A DNA stretch of 64,000 bases. Source: Trichococcus patagoniensis. GTDB lineage: Bacteria; Bacillota; Bacilli; Lactobacillales; Aerococcaceae. This document shows, one piece after another, positions 1 through 8,976 of the stretch. Below the pieces are notes generated by a model. The model saw only the letters and a list, made by a program, of their open reading frames with translations, made no database searches and was not told where the DNA came from. How positions within the stretch are numbered: position 1 is the stretch's first letter; each line of letters opens with the position of its first letter. The stretch lies in contig NZ_QAOM01000001.1 of assembly GCF_003051085.1 (NCBI RefSeq), positions 62,001-126,000 on the forward strand, given 5' to 3'. A program made the translations under genes and the position numbers.

Positions 1-1
1 A

Positions 2-640
2 AACGATTTGGTCATCGGAGAGAAAAAATTCTCGGGGAATGCCATGTATGCGACAAACGGAAGGATGACCGCCCATGGGACGATCCTATTCGATTCCGAT
101 CTGGATGCCGTAACCGGCGCATTGAAACCACGCAAAGAGAAAATCGAATCGAAAGGCATCAAGTCGATCCGCAGCCGCGTGACCAACATCAAACCTTTTG
201 TTGATGAGGCTTATCAAAACCTGACTACGGAAGAATTCCGCGATTTGATGTTGTTGTCGATTTTTGATGTCGAGACGCGTGAGGAAGTAAAAGAATACCA
301 TTTGACCGATGAGGATTGGAAACGCGTTTATGAAATCCGCGAAGAGTACTTCGGCAACTGGGATTGGAATTACGGCAAATCACCCAAATTCGAGATCCAA
401 AAACATCATCGTTTTCCGATCGGATCCATTGAAGTCCGCTTGAACGTGGAGGATGGGCATATCCAACAGCTGAAGGTTTTTGGAGATTTCTTTGGACTGG
501 GAGAAATCAAAGATGTTGAGGATGCTTTTATCGGTGTCAAATATGCCAAAGAGGATATCCTGGCTAAATTGAATGAACTTGACATCAAAAAATATTTCGG
601 CAATGTGACAGCGGAAGAATTGCTTGAAGAATTGTACTGA
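2..640 (+). CDS. lplA: Lipoate-protein ligase A, C-terminal part (5' end outside window)
   Basis: The reading frame is open from base 2, so the start lies upstream of the window. The first visible residues NDLVIGEKKFSGNA match the conserved lipoate/lipoyl-AMP site of LplA-type ligases, including the Lys of KKFSGNA. The remaining roughly 210 residues cover the end of the BPL/LplA catalytic domain and the small C-terminal accessory domain (around KHHRFPIGSIEV to the end). The enzyme activates lipoate with ATP and attaches it to lipoyl domains of 2-oxoacid dehydrogenases and GcvH in the cytosol. A strong hairpin terminator follows the stop. Confidence 0.88.
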   Translation, partial: NDLVIGEKKFSGNAMYATNGRMTAHGTILFDSDLDAVTGALKPRKEKIESKGIKSIRSRVTNIKPFVDEAYQNLTTEEFRDLMLLSIFDVETREEVKEYHLTDEDWKRVYEIREEYFGNWDWNYGKSPKFEIQKHHRFPIGSIEVRLNVEDGHIQQLKVFGDFFGLGEIKDVEDAFIGVKYAKEDILAKLNELDIKKYFGNVTAEELLEELY

Positions 641-644
641 TAAA

Positions 645-683
645 GAAAGAGAAGCCCCGCAACTAGCGGAGCTTCTCTTTTGC
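645..683. terminator. Bidirectional terminator between lplA and trpS
   Basis: AGAGAAGC (648-655) pairs with GCTTCTCT (671-678), with extra GC pairs inside, followed by TTT. The minus strand also ends in a T-rich run, so it can serve both convergent genes. Confidence 0.7.
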
Positions 684-730
684 ATCTTTATGGCTGAACA
701 ACCCGTTCAGCATTTCCTTGATCGAATTTA

Positions 731-855
731 ATGGCTAGCGGTCCAAGCCTGCCTCTCGGAAATTAGATAAATCTGACCCATTGCGCTCTACGATGCTCAT
801 TCAGGGCCAGATTTCCTAAATTTCTTTCGAGGCAGAACGGGCTTGTACCGCTTTT
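731..855 (+). repeat. Long-hairpin intergenic repeat, copy 1
   Basis: This 125-bp element folds on itself. AGCGGTCCAAGCC near the left end faces GGCTTGTACCGCT near the right end, TGCCTC faces GAGGCA, and AAATCTG faces CAGATTT. The apical segment TTGCGCTCT-N-CGATGCTCA is shared with the copies at 3644-3833 and 34456-34577. The right end runs into TTTTCT. No protein-coding potential is visible. Confidence 0.8.
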
Positions 856-859
856 CTTA

Positions 860-1867
<1,008 letters not shown>

Positions 1868-1885
1868 TTAAGTACGTCACTTTTC

Positions 1886-1891
1886 ATTATA
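1886..1891 (-). promoter_or_regulatory. Probable trpS -10 box
   Basis: The minus strand reads TATAAT about 35 bases before the trpS start. No convincing -35 hexamer is seen at normal spacing. The rest of the 1853-2241 gap is AT-rich and holds only the divergent trpS and spx promoters as far as I can see. Confidence 0.4.
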
Positions 1892-2182
1892 ACGCAAATC
1901 GGGTTTGTATTCACGATTTAATTCTGGTGCACAAAGTCGGATGATTGCGGAGGGAATGGAAGCGTTTTTAAAATATAGACTGAATTCGGAAAAAAATAAT
2001 TATCAAACGATATTTATTATAAATTGTAAAATTTCGGAATTGAGATATGTAAGTCGGAAATGCCGTTAAATAAGGTTTTCACAAACTATTTACTGACTAT
2101 TAAAAAGTGCGAATGTGTCGTAAATGTGACAGAAATTTGTAGAACCCTAAAAAAAAGGATAGCTATTGTGCGTGGCTTGGTT

Positions 2183-2188
2183 TATAAT
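2183..2188 (+). promoter_or_regulatory. Probable spx -10 box
   Basis: TATAAT lies about 54 bases before the spx start. The -35 region is not recognisable, which could mean activator-dependent or multiple promoters. Confidence 0.4.
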
Positions 2189-2241
2189 AATAGTTGTAAG
2201 TGGTTCACAAATAAAACTTACGAATAAAGGAGAGATCAGAG

Positions 2242-2640
2242 ATGGTAACATTATATACTTCCCCAAGTTGTACCTCATGTCGTAAGGCACGTGCATGGCT
2301 AGAAGACAATAACATCCCTTATACTGAAAGGAATATATTCTCCGAACCTTTGACAGAAATTGAAATCAAAAGCATCCTGAAAATGACTGAAGAAGGCACT
2401 GAGGAAATTATTTCCACTCGATCCAAAGCATTCCAAGAACTGAACATCGACTTAGACGAATTACCTTTAAATACATTATTCACTTTGATCGAGGATAATC
2501 CCGGCCTGTTGCGTCGTCCGATCATTCTGGACGAGAAACGTTTGCAAGTGGGATACAACGAAGACGAAATCCGTCGTTTCTTGCCGAGGGAAGTCCGCGC
2601 GCTGGAATTACAAAAAGCGCAGAGATTGGCAAACTTCTAG
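2242..2640 (+). CDS. spx: Redox-sensing transcription regulator Spx
   Basis: A protein of 132 residues in the ArsC/Spx family, the usual length. Spx binds the alpha C-terminal domain of RNA polymerase and redirects transcription during disulfide stress. The redox switch C10-T-S-C13 is present in the N-terminal [11 protein letters not shown], and the RRPII motif (91-95) is intact. The start follows AAAGGAGAG. Spx is degraded by ClpXP with the adaptor SpxH/YjbH in relatives, and a YjbH-type gene lies 4.5 kb downstream at 7028-7726, keeping the Bacillus order spx-mecA-coiA-pepF-yjbH. Confidence 0.95.
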   Translation: MVTLYTSPSCTSCRKARAWLEDNNIPYTERNIFSEPLTEIEIKSILKMTEEGTEEIISTRSKAFQELNIDLDELPLNTLFTLIEDNPGLLRRPIILDEKRLQVGYNEDEIRRFLPREVRALELQKAQRLANF

Positions 2641-2667
2641 TCAACAGCAACTAAACAGGAATAAACA

Positions 2668-2707
2668 GACAAGTGCACCGGACAAACGGCTGTACTTGTC
2701 TTTTTTG
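2668..2707 (+). terminator. Terminator of spx
   Basis: GACAAGTGCA (2668-2677) pairs with TGTACTTGTC (2691-2700), with one mismatch, followed by TTTTTT. Confidence 0.75.
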
Positions 2708-2791
2708 ACCGGCAAACTTCATTATTTTGATATGAAAGACACGCTTAGATGAGAAAACAAATGAGAAGTTGAAAGATTTTATGCTTTTGTC

Positions 2792-2819
2792 TTTACATTT
2801 TTGCGATTTGATTTACAAT
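2792..2819 (+). promoter_or_regulatory. Promoter of mecA
   Basis: TTTACA and TACAAT are separated by 16 bases, about 43 bases before the start codon. Confidence 0.6.
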
Positions 2820-2861
2820 GGGTATAAGAAAAATAGGGAAAGAAAAGTGGGGTGAAGCATG

Positions 2862-3521
2862 ATGGAAATGGAAAACATCAACGAAAACACAATTCGCGTT
2901 TTGATTGAGAATTCTGATTTAGAGGAAAGAGGCATCACCTTTCTGGATTTATTAGGAAATCAAAAGCAAATCGAGAGCTTTTTCTACAGCATCCTCGAGG
3001 AAGTCGATGTTGATAATCAATTTCATGAATCAGATGCAATTACTTTCCAAGTGCTGCCTAATGGGAATGGATTAGAGTTATTCATCAGTAAAGGGATGAA
3101 TAATGAAGACGACTTCGACATGGCGAATGGCTCCAATCAATTGGAGCATGTAGTGGATTATATCAAAAAACAGACAAAGAGTTTCAACGCACGTGATAAA
3201 ACGGATGTTGAATCTGAAGAAGATGATATGGCACCTTTGGAAGTCGTATTTAAATTCCAGAGTTTTGATGACTTCTTGGAGCTGGCGAAACGGATGTTTT
3301 TGGAGAGCGGCGTATCTTCGCTTTACTATTATGATAATCAATATTATTTGGCGGTTGTCTACTTCATAGATGAGATGACGGAAACGAATATCGACAATGA
3401 AATTTTGAAGGCCTTGGAATTTTCTGAGGAATCTGATATTGCTGTTGAGATATTGGGCGAATACGGTAAGTTGGTCATCCAAGACAACGCATTGGAATCA
3501 GCCAGACACTACTTTAAATAA
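2862..3521 (+). CDS. mecA: Adaptor protein MecA
   Basis: A protein of 219 residues, usual for MecA of Lactobacillales. MecA is the adaptor that delivers substrates such as ComK/ComX-type regulators to ClpC and helps assemble the ClpCP complex. The N-terminal substrate-binding part begins MEMENINENTIRV, and the C-terminal ClpC-binding domain starts near residue 130 (LEVVFKFQSFDDFLELAKR). A very acidic linker around residues 108-125 separates the two. GGGGTG is seven bases before this ATG; an in-frame ATG three bases earlier is too close to it. The gene stands alone between a promoter and a terminator. Confidence 0.93.
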   Translation: MEMENINENTIRVLIENSDLEERGITFLDLLGNQKQIESFFYSILEEVDVDNQFHESDAITFQVLPNGNGLELFISKGMNNEDDFDMANGSNQLEHVVDYIKKQTKSFNARDKTDVESEEDDMAPLEVVFKFQSFDDFLELAKRMFLESGVSSLYYYDNQYYLAVVYFIDEMTETNIDNEILKALEFSEESDIAVEILGEYGKLVIQDNALESARHYFK

Positions 3522-3525
3522 TCTG

Positions 3526-3556
3526 ATCCGACCCCGAAAAGGGTCGGATTTTTTGC
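3526..3556 (+). terminator. Terminator of mecA
   Basis: ATCCGACCC pairs perfectly with GGGTCGGAT around a six-base loop, followed by TTTTT. Confidence 0.85.
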
Positions 3557-3643
3557 ATTTCAAATAGTATGATTGTTTTAAGTAAATATTGCATCACCGT
3601 AGGTATTTTATCCATTTGCAACAACATTCTGCATTCCAAACCG

Positions 3644-3833
3644 ATGGCTAGCGTTCCAAGCCTGCCTCTCGGAAATTAGATAAATCTGACCCATTGCGCT
3701 CTGCGATGCTCATTTGCATGGGACTCTTAGGGATTCATCCCTTAGAGCCCCAGTACAAGGTGACCGTAGGAAACGTTGCAGGGCCAGATTTCCTAAATTT
3801 CTTTCGAGGCAGAGCGGGCTTGGAACGCTTTTC
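3644..3833 (+). repeat. Long-hairpin intergenic repeat, copy 2, with an extra inner hairpin
   Basis: Same element as 731-855. The outer arms AGCGTTCCAAGCC and GGCTTGGAACGCT pair perfectly over 13 bp. It carries about 64 extra bases (3715-3778) in the apical region that form their own hairpin (3720-3750). The element sits directly upstream of coiA, and its sequence stays open in the coiA frame, which can mislead start calling. Confidence 0.8.
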
Positions 3834-3882
3834 TAATTTTTTTGCGGATATTATGGGAAACAGACAGAAAGGGCGGTTGCTT

Positions 3883-5049
3883 ATGCTGATTGCTAGAAAT
3901 GCTAATGGGGAACTGATTCAGGCTTACCAGGCTTCAAAAGAAAAAGACAAGAAGGGTGAAGAATATTATTGCCCGGCCTGCAAGGGGAAGTTGGTGCTGA
4001 AAAAAGGAAACATCATGGTTGCACATTTTGCCCACCGTCAACATTCGGATTGTGCCGTTTTTTCGGAAGGCGAAACGCTTCCCCACCTGAAAGGGAAGCA
4101 GTTGCTTTTTGAGAAGTTCAAGAGTGAAGGCTTTGAAGTCATGTTGGAGTGTTGGCTGCCGGAATTGCAGCAGCGCCCGGATCTCCTGCTTGTTCTTGCG
4201 GATGAAAAGAAAATTGCTGTGGAGTACCAGTGCAGTCCGATTTCTCCTGCCGATTTGTTGGCCCGGACACAGGGATACCAACGATTCGGCTACGAAGTAT
4301 GGTGGATTTGTGGGATGAACTATCAACCGGGTGGCATCAAAATGACGCAGTCCATCTATCAATTCTTGAAGCATTCCGTCGCACTTGGAAGTTGGATCGG
4401 TATTCTGGATACCCAGACGGAAGAACTGGCCATCTATCACCACCTCAAGTTGGGCAGTGATGATCGTTTTCATTTTGTGAAGACGGCGATTCCTTTGGAG
4501 GGACTCAAACGTGCTTGCTTAGAGAATCTCTATAGGAAGGGGCAGTTGCCGGGTGCTTCCGATTTGATGCCTAAAACTTACGGAAAAAATGTCCCACGAA
4601 AGCATATGCAGGCGAAGGATATCAATCTGTTGCGGTACCGCACCGACCCGGAGCACCGGAAATTTCTGTTGGCGGTCTATCTCGATCGGAAAGACCTTTA
4701 TCATTTGCCTGCAGTTCTGTTCGAATTGCCTTGCCGAACATTAGGCATCCGCACACCGGCCTACATCTGGCGGTACTATCTTCTCCGGGATTTCAGCGGT
4801 CCGGAAACGATAAAGCCTCTCACAAAAAAACAGTTGCTTGATTGGCTGGCAAAATGCATACGCATGAACATGATCCGGACAAGGACATCGAAGGAAGTTG
4901 ATGAGGCGAATTTATGGGAACCGTTGCTCCAATTCATGATGCGCCTGGTCGAGGATGGGCATGCCGCAGCCATCGGCAGGGAAGAATGGGTTCTGCTTTC
5001 CGCACCGTTGGAAGGAAAAACGGATGGTCATCAATCGTGCTTGGGTTAG
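3883..5049 (+). CDS. coiA: Competence protein CoiA family
   Basis: A protein of 388 residues. CoiA is a nuclease-like protein needed in streptococci for recombination of incoming DNA during transformation. It has an N-terminal zinc-finger-like region (C30-P-A-C33, then HFAH and C57), followed by a restriction-endonuclease-like core with RPDLLL (98-103) and IAVEYQC (111-117). The frame is open from 3694, but the first 63 codons are repeat sequence; MLIARNANGELI at 3883 is the family-like start, although its ribosome site (GGGCGG) is weak. Its place between mecA and pepF is conserved in Firmicutes. Confidence 0.85.
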   Translation: MLIARNANGELIQAYQASKEKDKKGEEYYCPACKGKLVLKKGNIMVAHFAHRQHSDCAVFSEGETLPHLKGKQLLFEKFKSEGFEVMLECWLPELQQRPDLLLVLADEKKIAVEYQCSPISPADLLARTQGYQRFGYEVWWICGMNYQPGGIKMTQSIYQFLKHSVALGSWIGILDTQTEELAIYHHLKLGSDDRFHFVKTAIPLEGLKRACLENLYRKGQLPGASDLMPKTYGKNVPRKHMQAKDINLLRYRTDPEHRKFLLAVYLDRKDLYHLPAVLFELPCRTLGIRTPAYIWRYYLLRDFSGPETIKPLTKKQLLDWLAKCIRMNMIRTRTSKEVDEANLWEPLLQFMMRLVEDGHAAAIGREEWVLLSAPLEGKTDGHQSCLG

Positions 5050-5131
5050 AACTTGTATATTCTTGCCAGTACCCTTTCGGCCCTAAGGTATGATAAAATT
5101 ATACTATTGAAAAATTAGAGGGGGAAACCGC

Positions 5132-6949
5132 ATGACAAGCACACAGAAACGACTGAAGAGAGCGGAGGTCCCGGAGACTTCCACATGGGATTTGACAGCG
5201 ATCTTTGCGACAGATGAAGCTTTCGAGAAAGCGTTGGACGAATTAGCGGGTGCAGTGCCGTTCGTGAAGGCCTTGCAAGGATCCGTCGGCTCAAGCAGTC
5301 AATCTTTGCTGAAAGGGATTGAAGAAGTCCTCAAGATCAACCAGAAATTGGAACGGGTCTATGTTTACTCCCATCTGAAGAATGATCAGGATACTGCGGA
5401 CAGCCTGTATCAGAATCTGCACGACAAAGCCTTGTCGATCTTGACGAGCGTCAGTGAAGCGACGTCTTGGTTCGAACCGGAAATACTGGAGATTCCGGAG
5501 GACGAGCTGGAGAAATACTTCGCAGAAAACGAAAAGCTGCAGCCGTATGCGCATCTTTTGGATAGTCTAACCTCTGCTCGTGAGCATGTCCTGTCCGCCA
5601 GAGAAGAAGAGCTGTTGGCGGGGGCCGGGGAAATTTTTGCTGCGCCAAGCAAGACTTTTTCGGTTCTAAATAACGCAGACATCACCTTCCCGACAGTGAA
5701 GAATGAAGAGGGCCAAGATGTCCAACTGACTCACGGTTTGTATGGGAAATTGATGGAAAGTCCGGATCGGGAAGTGCGCGAAGGAGCGTTCAAAGCGCTC
5801 TACCAAACGTATGAGGGTCTAAAAAATACATTTGCGACCACCTTATCCACGAACGTGAAGGCGCACAATTACAAAGCCAAAGTGCATAAATATGAATCTG
5901 CTCGTGCATCGGCGCTGGCAAACAATCACATTCCTGAAGCGGTTTATGATACGTTGCTCCAGGTGGTCAATGAGCACCTGCCTTTGCTGCATCGCTATGT
6001 GGACTTGCGCAAAAACTTGTTGGATGTCGAGGAGTTGCATATGTACGATATGTATACGCCATTGACAGGGGAAGCCCCAATCAAATACAGCATCGAGGCA
6101 GCGACGGAAGAAACCTTGAAAGGACTTCAGCCGCTTGGAGAGGATTATCTGGCTATACTCCAGGCAGCATTCGGCAGCCGCTGGATCGACTGGTTTGAGA
6201 ATGAAGGCAAACGCAGCGGAGCTTACTCTTCCGGCGCCTATGACACGAATCCGTATATCCTGATGAATTGGCAAGATTCATTAAATGAACTGTATACCTT
6301 GGTCCATGAATTGGGCCACAGTGTGCACAGCTATCTGACGAGAAAAAATCAGCCGTATGTGTACGGGGATTATTCGATCTTCCTTGCCGAAATCGCTTCG
6401 ACGACGAATGAAAATATTTTGACAGATTACTTGCTGAAGACCCAAACCGATCCAAAGGTCCGCATCTATATTTTGAATCATTACCTGGACGGCTTCAAAG
6501 GGACAATTTTCCGCCAGACCCAATTTGCTGAATTTGAGCACTACATCCATCAGCAAGCCTGGGCAGGTGTTCCGTTGACGCAAGATTTCATGACTTCCTA
6601 TTATGCAGAACTGAATGCCAAATATTATGGTTCGACCGTCGAAAAGGACCCTGAGATCGGCATCGAGTGGACCCGCATCCCGCATTTCTACTATAATTAT
6701 TACGTTTACCAATACGCTACCGGCTTTTCGGCTGCAACGGCATTGGCAAAACGCATCGTGGAGGGTGAAGAAGGCGCGCTGGAGAAGTACCTTTCCTATC
6801 TGAAAGCAGGAAACAGCGACTATCCGATTGAAGTGATGAAAAAAGCAGGCGTGGATATGACCCAGTCCGCTTATATCGAGGATGCGATGAAAGTGTTCGA
6901 GGAACGTCTGAATGAACTGGAACAATTGATTGCAGCGCAACAAGCGTAG
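5132..6949 (+). CDS. pepF: Oligoendopeptidase F, M3 family
   Basis: A zinc metallopeptidase of 605 residues, full length for PepF. It cleaves peptides of roughly 7-17 residues in the cytosol, for nitrogen supply and peptide turnover. The zinc site HELGH is at residues 392-396, with the downstream glutamate region FLAEIASTTNEN about 25 residues later. The start is set by AGAGGGGG before ATG. The gene follows coiA by 82 bases, and a strong bidirectional terminator closes it against the convergent spxH. Confidence 0.94.
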   Translation: MTSTQKRLKRAEVPETSTWDLTAIFATDEAFEKALDELAGAVPFVKALQGSVGSSSQSLLKGIEEVLKINQKLERVYVYSHLKNDQDTADSLYQNLHDKALSILTSVSEATSWFEPEILEIPEDELEKYFAENEKLQPYAHLLDSLTSAREHVLSAREEELLAGAGEIFAAPSKTFSVLNNADITFPTVKNEEGQDVQLTHGLYGKLMESPDREVREGAFKALYQTYEGLKNTFATTLSTNVKAHNYKAKVHKYESARASALANNHIPEAVYDTLLQVVNEHLPLLHRYVDLRKNLLDVEELHMYDMYTPLTGEAPIKYSIEAATEETLKGLQPLGEDYLAILQAAFGSRWIDWFENEGKRSGAYSSGAYDTNPYILMNWQDSLNELYTLVHELGHSVHSYLTRKNQPYVYGDYSIFLAEIASTTNENILTDYLLKTQTDPKVRIYILNHYLDGFKGTIFRQTQFAEFEHYIHQQAWAGVPLTQDFMTSYYAELNAKYYGSTVEKDPEIGIEWTRIPHFYYNYYVYQYATGFSAATALAKRIVEGEEGALEKYLSYLKAGNSDYPIEVMKKAGVDMTQSAYIEDAMKVFEERLNELEQLIAAQQA

Positions 6950-6984
6950 TCAAAAAGAGCACCATTAATAAACTGAAACGTCAA

Positions 6985-7023
6985 AAAAAGCTTCGTGGTC
7001 CTCAATGGACCACGAAGCTTTTT
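6985..7023. terminator. Bidirectional terminator pepF / spxH
   Basis: AAAAAGCTTCGTGGTCC pairs perfectly with GGACCACGAAGCTTTTT around a five-base loop; both strands end in runs of T. Confidence 0.9.
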
Positions 7024-7027
7024 AGCA

Positions 7028-7726
7028 TCAGTGTGTGATGCGTAGGTAGTTTTTTCCGATCGTCGTAATATTTGTTTTTTTCATAGTGGCACTCTTCTGT
7101 TCGCATGCAACCGAGCAATCTTTGATCACTTCATGAAGTACCTCGGCAGTGATGTTGTCCTCCAACAAAAGGCCGTATTGATAATTCAGATTATCAAAGA
7201 TGACAAGCGACGGATTCGTTTTGATGTTCATCTCCTGTGCGATGTGCTGATCTGCTTCGTAGCTGCTTTTTACGAAAGGAGATTCTTTGTCCTCAAAGAA
7301 CATGTCGACATCCAGGTTGGCTTTGGCTGCCACTTCCGCCAGCAATTCATTTGAGTAGATGGTTTTGCCGTCCGCAAGTGATTTCTGCAGATGGAGCAAA
7401 AAGTTGCGGCCGCGTTTTTTGCCTTGCATCAAAGCAGCCTTGTATGCCAATGAGGCATCATAGATTGAACTATATATTTGATTACGTAAGGTTAAATCTT
7501 TTTCCGGTAAATTTAATCGCTTCATATACTGAGTGACGGTATTGAAATTATGGAACGTTATGAAACGGAAGTGGACTTTAGGTCCATCCAACGAACTCAT
7601 GAATTTCAGGACTTCTTGTTCCGTACGGTAGCATTTGTAGCCGATCGGGTTCACAAATAGATAAAGCTCAAAAATCTGTTGAGGAGAAGAGATAGAATCA
7701 GTTGTATTCTGTTTTGACCTATACAT
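7028..7726 (-). CDS. spxH: SpxH/YjbH-like DsbA-family ClpXP adaptor
   Basis: A thioredoxin/DsbA-fold protein of 232 residues. By position next to pepF and by its N-terminal ELYLFVNPIGYKCYR, it corresponds to YjbH (SpxH), which binds Spx and speeds its degradation by ClpXP. The CPxC-type motif of the Bacillus protein is reduced here to one Cys (GYKC), so a disulfide-exchange role is unlikely and a binding role is favoured. GAGGAGGG precedes the start. A promoter, a 23-codon reading frame and a hairpin terminator lie upstream (7767-7923) and may regulate it. The family call is firm; the adaptor function is inferred. Confidence 0.75.
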   Translation of the reverse strand: MYRSKQNTTDSISSPQQIFELYLFVNPIGYKCYRTEQEVLKFMSSLDGPKVHFRFITFHNFNTVTQYMKRLNLPEKDLTLRNQIYSSIYDASLAYKAALMQGKKRGRNFLLHLQKSLADGKTIYSNELLAEVAAKANLDVDMFFEDKESPFVKSSYEADQHIAQEMNIKTNPSLVIFDNLNYQYGLLLEDNITAEVLHEVIKDCSVACEQKSATMKKTNITTIGKNYLRITH

Positions 7727-7766
7727 TTTATCCCTCCCTCTTTCCTATTTTGCTTACTTTAAGTTT

Positions 7767-7804
7767 ACCAAAAAAAAGCCTAAACAAGTAGCAATAAGGC
7801 TTTT
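7767..7804 (-). terminator. Hairpin terminator or attenuator ahead of spxH
   Basis: On the minus strand AAAAGCCT and AGGCTTTT form a stem followed by a run of T (7770-7777 are A on the plus strand). It lies about 40 bases upstream of the spxH start, so it would end any transcript from the promoter at 7895-7923 before spxH. Confidence 0.6.
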
Positions 7805-7894
7805 CGAAGAGCTACCTTTTGAAGTCAGGCAATAGTTCTTCCGTGAGGCCTTCTTTTTTCTTGTTCAGTATCTTCTGTTTCATTGTCAAGGTGT

Positions 7895-7923
7895 ATTTTA
7901 CGAGACAATTAACTAATTTGCAA
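7895..7923 (-). promoter_or_regulatory. Promoter upstream of spxH
   Basis: The minus strand reads TTGCAA (7923-7918), 17 bases, then TAAAAT (7900-7895). Predicted transcripts would start near 7888 and run through a 23-codon frame (7883-7812) into the hairpin at 7804-7767. Confidence 0.55.
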
Positions 7924-8016
7924 CTAAATCGACTGATTTTTTTATCTTGTATGCATTTAAATCCGATTTATGAGGGAGGATTTCACGGTTTTGTCTGTTT
8001 TCTCGCAAGGGAATAA

Positions 8017-8062
8017 GCAAAAAGACCCATTCTCCGCTTAGATTTCCGGATAATGGGTCTGA
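8017..8062 (-). terminator. Terminator of the CYTH gene
   Basis: AGACCCATT and AATGGGTCT pair, with TCCG/CGGA inside, and on the minus strand the stem is followed by TTTTTG. Confidence 0.8.
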
Positions 8063-8088
8063 CTGTATGGGCCGTTGTCGGTTACGGA

Positions 8089-8682
8089 CTATTGGTGTGT
8101 CGTCGAATTGGGATAGGCCAGCATGCGTTCAATTTTCTGTTTCGCTTTACGGACTTTGATGTCGTGAAGTTTCAGGAAACTTTGGAAAGCGAGAGCCCCT
8201 TCTTCCAAAGAGTCGGCCTCAAATTCCAATTCGTAGTCCATTTGATCTTGGTAGAAGCTTTTATCCAAGAAGTAGGTCCCTTTGTCCCCGGGAAAATCAT
8301 AGCGAATGGTTGAGAGCTGCCCGATGATCACAAGATCTTCTATAGCTATGCCTAACTCCTTCAGTTTATCGGCCACATTTCCCGATGTCTTCATTCGGTG
8401 GGAGTCGACCAAAGCTTTTGCTTCTTCAAGAGGTAGATCGTCGTTTGTTTCTAATTTTTCATTTTCCTGAATAGGCGTTTTTAGTGTGATTTCACTTTTA
8501 TCTTCATACATACGGATGCGCAGTCCGCTGTTCAGGCCCTTGAGTTTATAATCAAGTGTATCGAAATAGATGTTGGTTTGTTTGACAGGGTCTGTTTCAT
8601 CAAGGTTGAAGGCAGAAAGCAACGCTTCGTATTCTTCTTTATTCAATAGGTTTTTGAATTCTTTTTCAATATTTTGGCTCAT
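8089..8682 (-). CDS. CYTH domain protein (YjbK-like triphosphate tunnel enzyme)
   Basis: A protein of 197 residues spanning one CYTH domain. The signature EKEFK (residues 6-10; family ExExK) binds the triphosphate and metal inside an eight-strand tunnel; alternating charged strands such as GLRIRMYEDKSEITLKTP follow. Relatives hydrolyse inorganic triphosphate or act as adenylate cyclases; the substrate cannot be read from sequence. The start at 8682 is chosen because AAAGGAAG lies ahead of it; the frame runs 18 codons further upstream without a ribosome site. It lies divergently from relQ, as in the Bacillus yjbK-yjbM region. Confidence 0.85.
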   Translation of the reverse strand: MSQNIEKEFKNLLNKEEYEALLSAFNLDETDPVKQTNIYFDTLDYKLKGLNSGLRIRMYEDKSEITLKTPIQENEKLETNDDLPLEEAKALVDSHRMKTSGNVADKLKELGIAIEDLVIIGQLSTIRYDFPGDKGTYFLDKSFYQDQMDYELEFEADSLEEGALAFQSFLKLHDIKVRKAKQKIERMLAYPNSTTHQ

Positions 8683-8976
8683 CGTGATTACTTCCTTTCG
8701 GTTTTGAGGTTCGTTTTGGTCGCGACAGCTGTTCAAAAATTCGAACCTTCGTTACAGTCAGTTCACCAGCGGATAGACCAGCAGGCGGTGTGAAAACTTA
8801 TTCTTATTGTATCATAAGTTAGGTGGAGTTGATTATTTAGAGCCGCTGGTTCAAAAAGCATCCCGTGTATATTGGAAGTAAAAATGAATTCGGTCCTTTT
8901 CGACAAGAATTGTATAGAATCATAAATAATTGTGATAAAATAAAGTAGCATATACTATATGATAGGGTGTCGTTCT

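Noticed and set aside
3694-3882. N-terminal 63-residue extension of CoiA
   Set aside because: Encoded by the hairpin repeat; the family start is at 3883.
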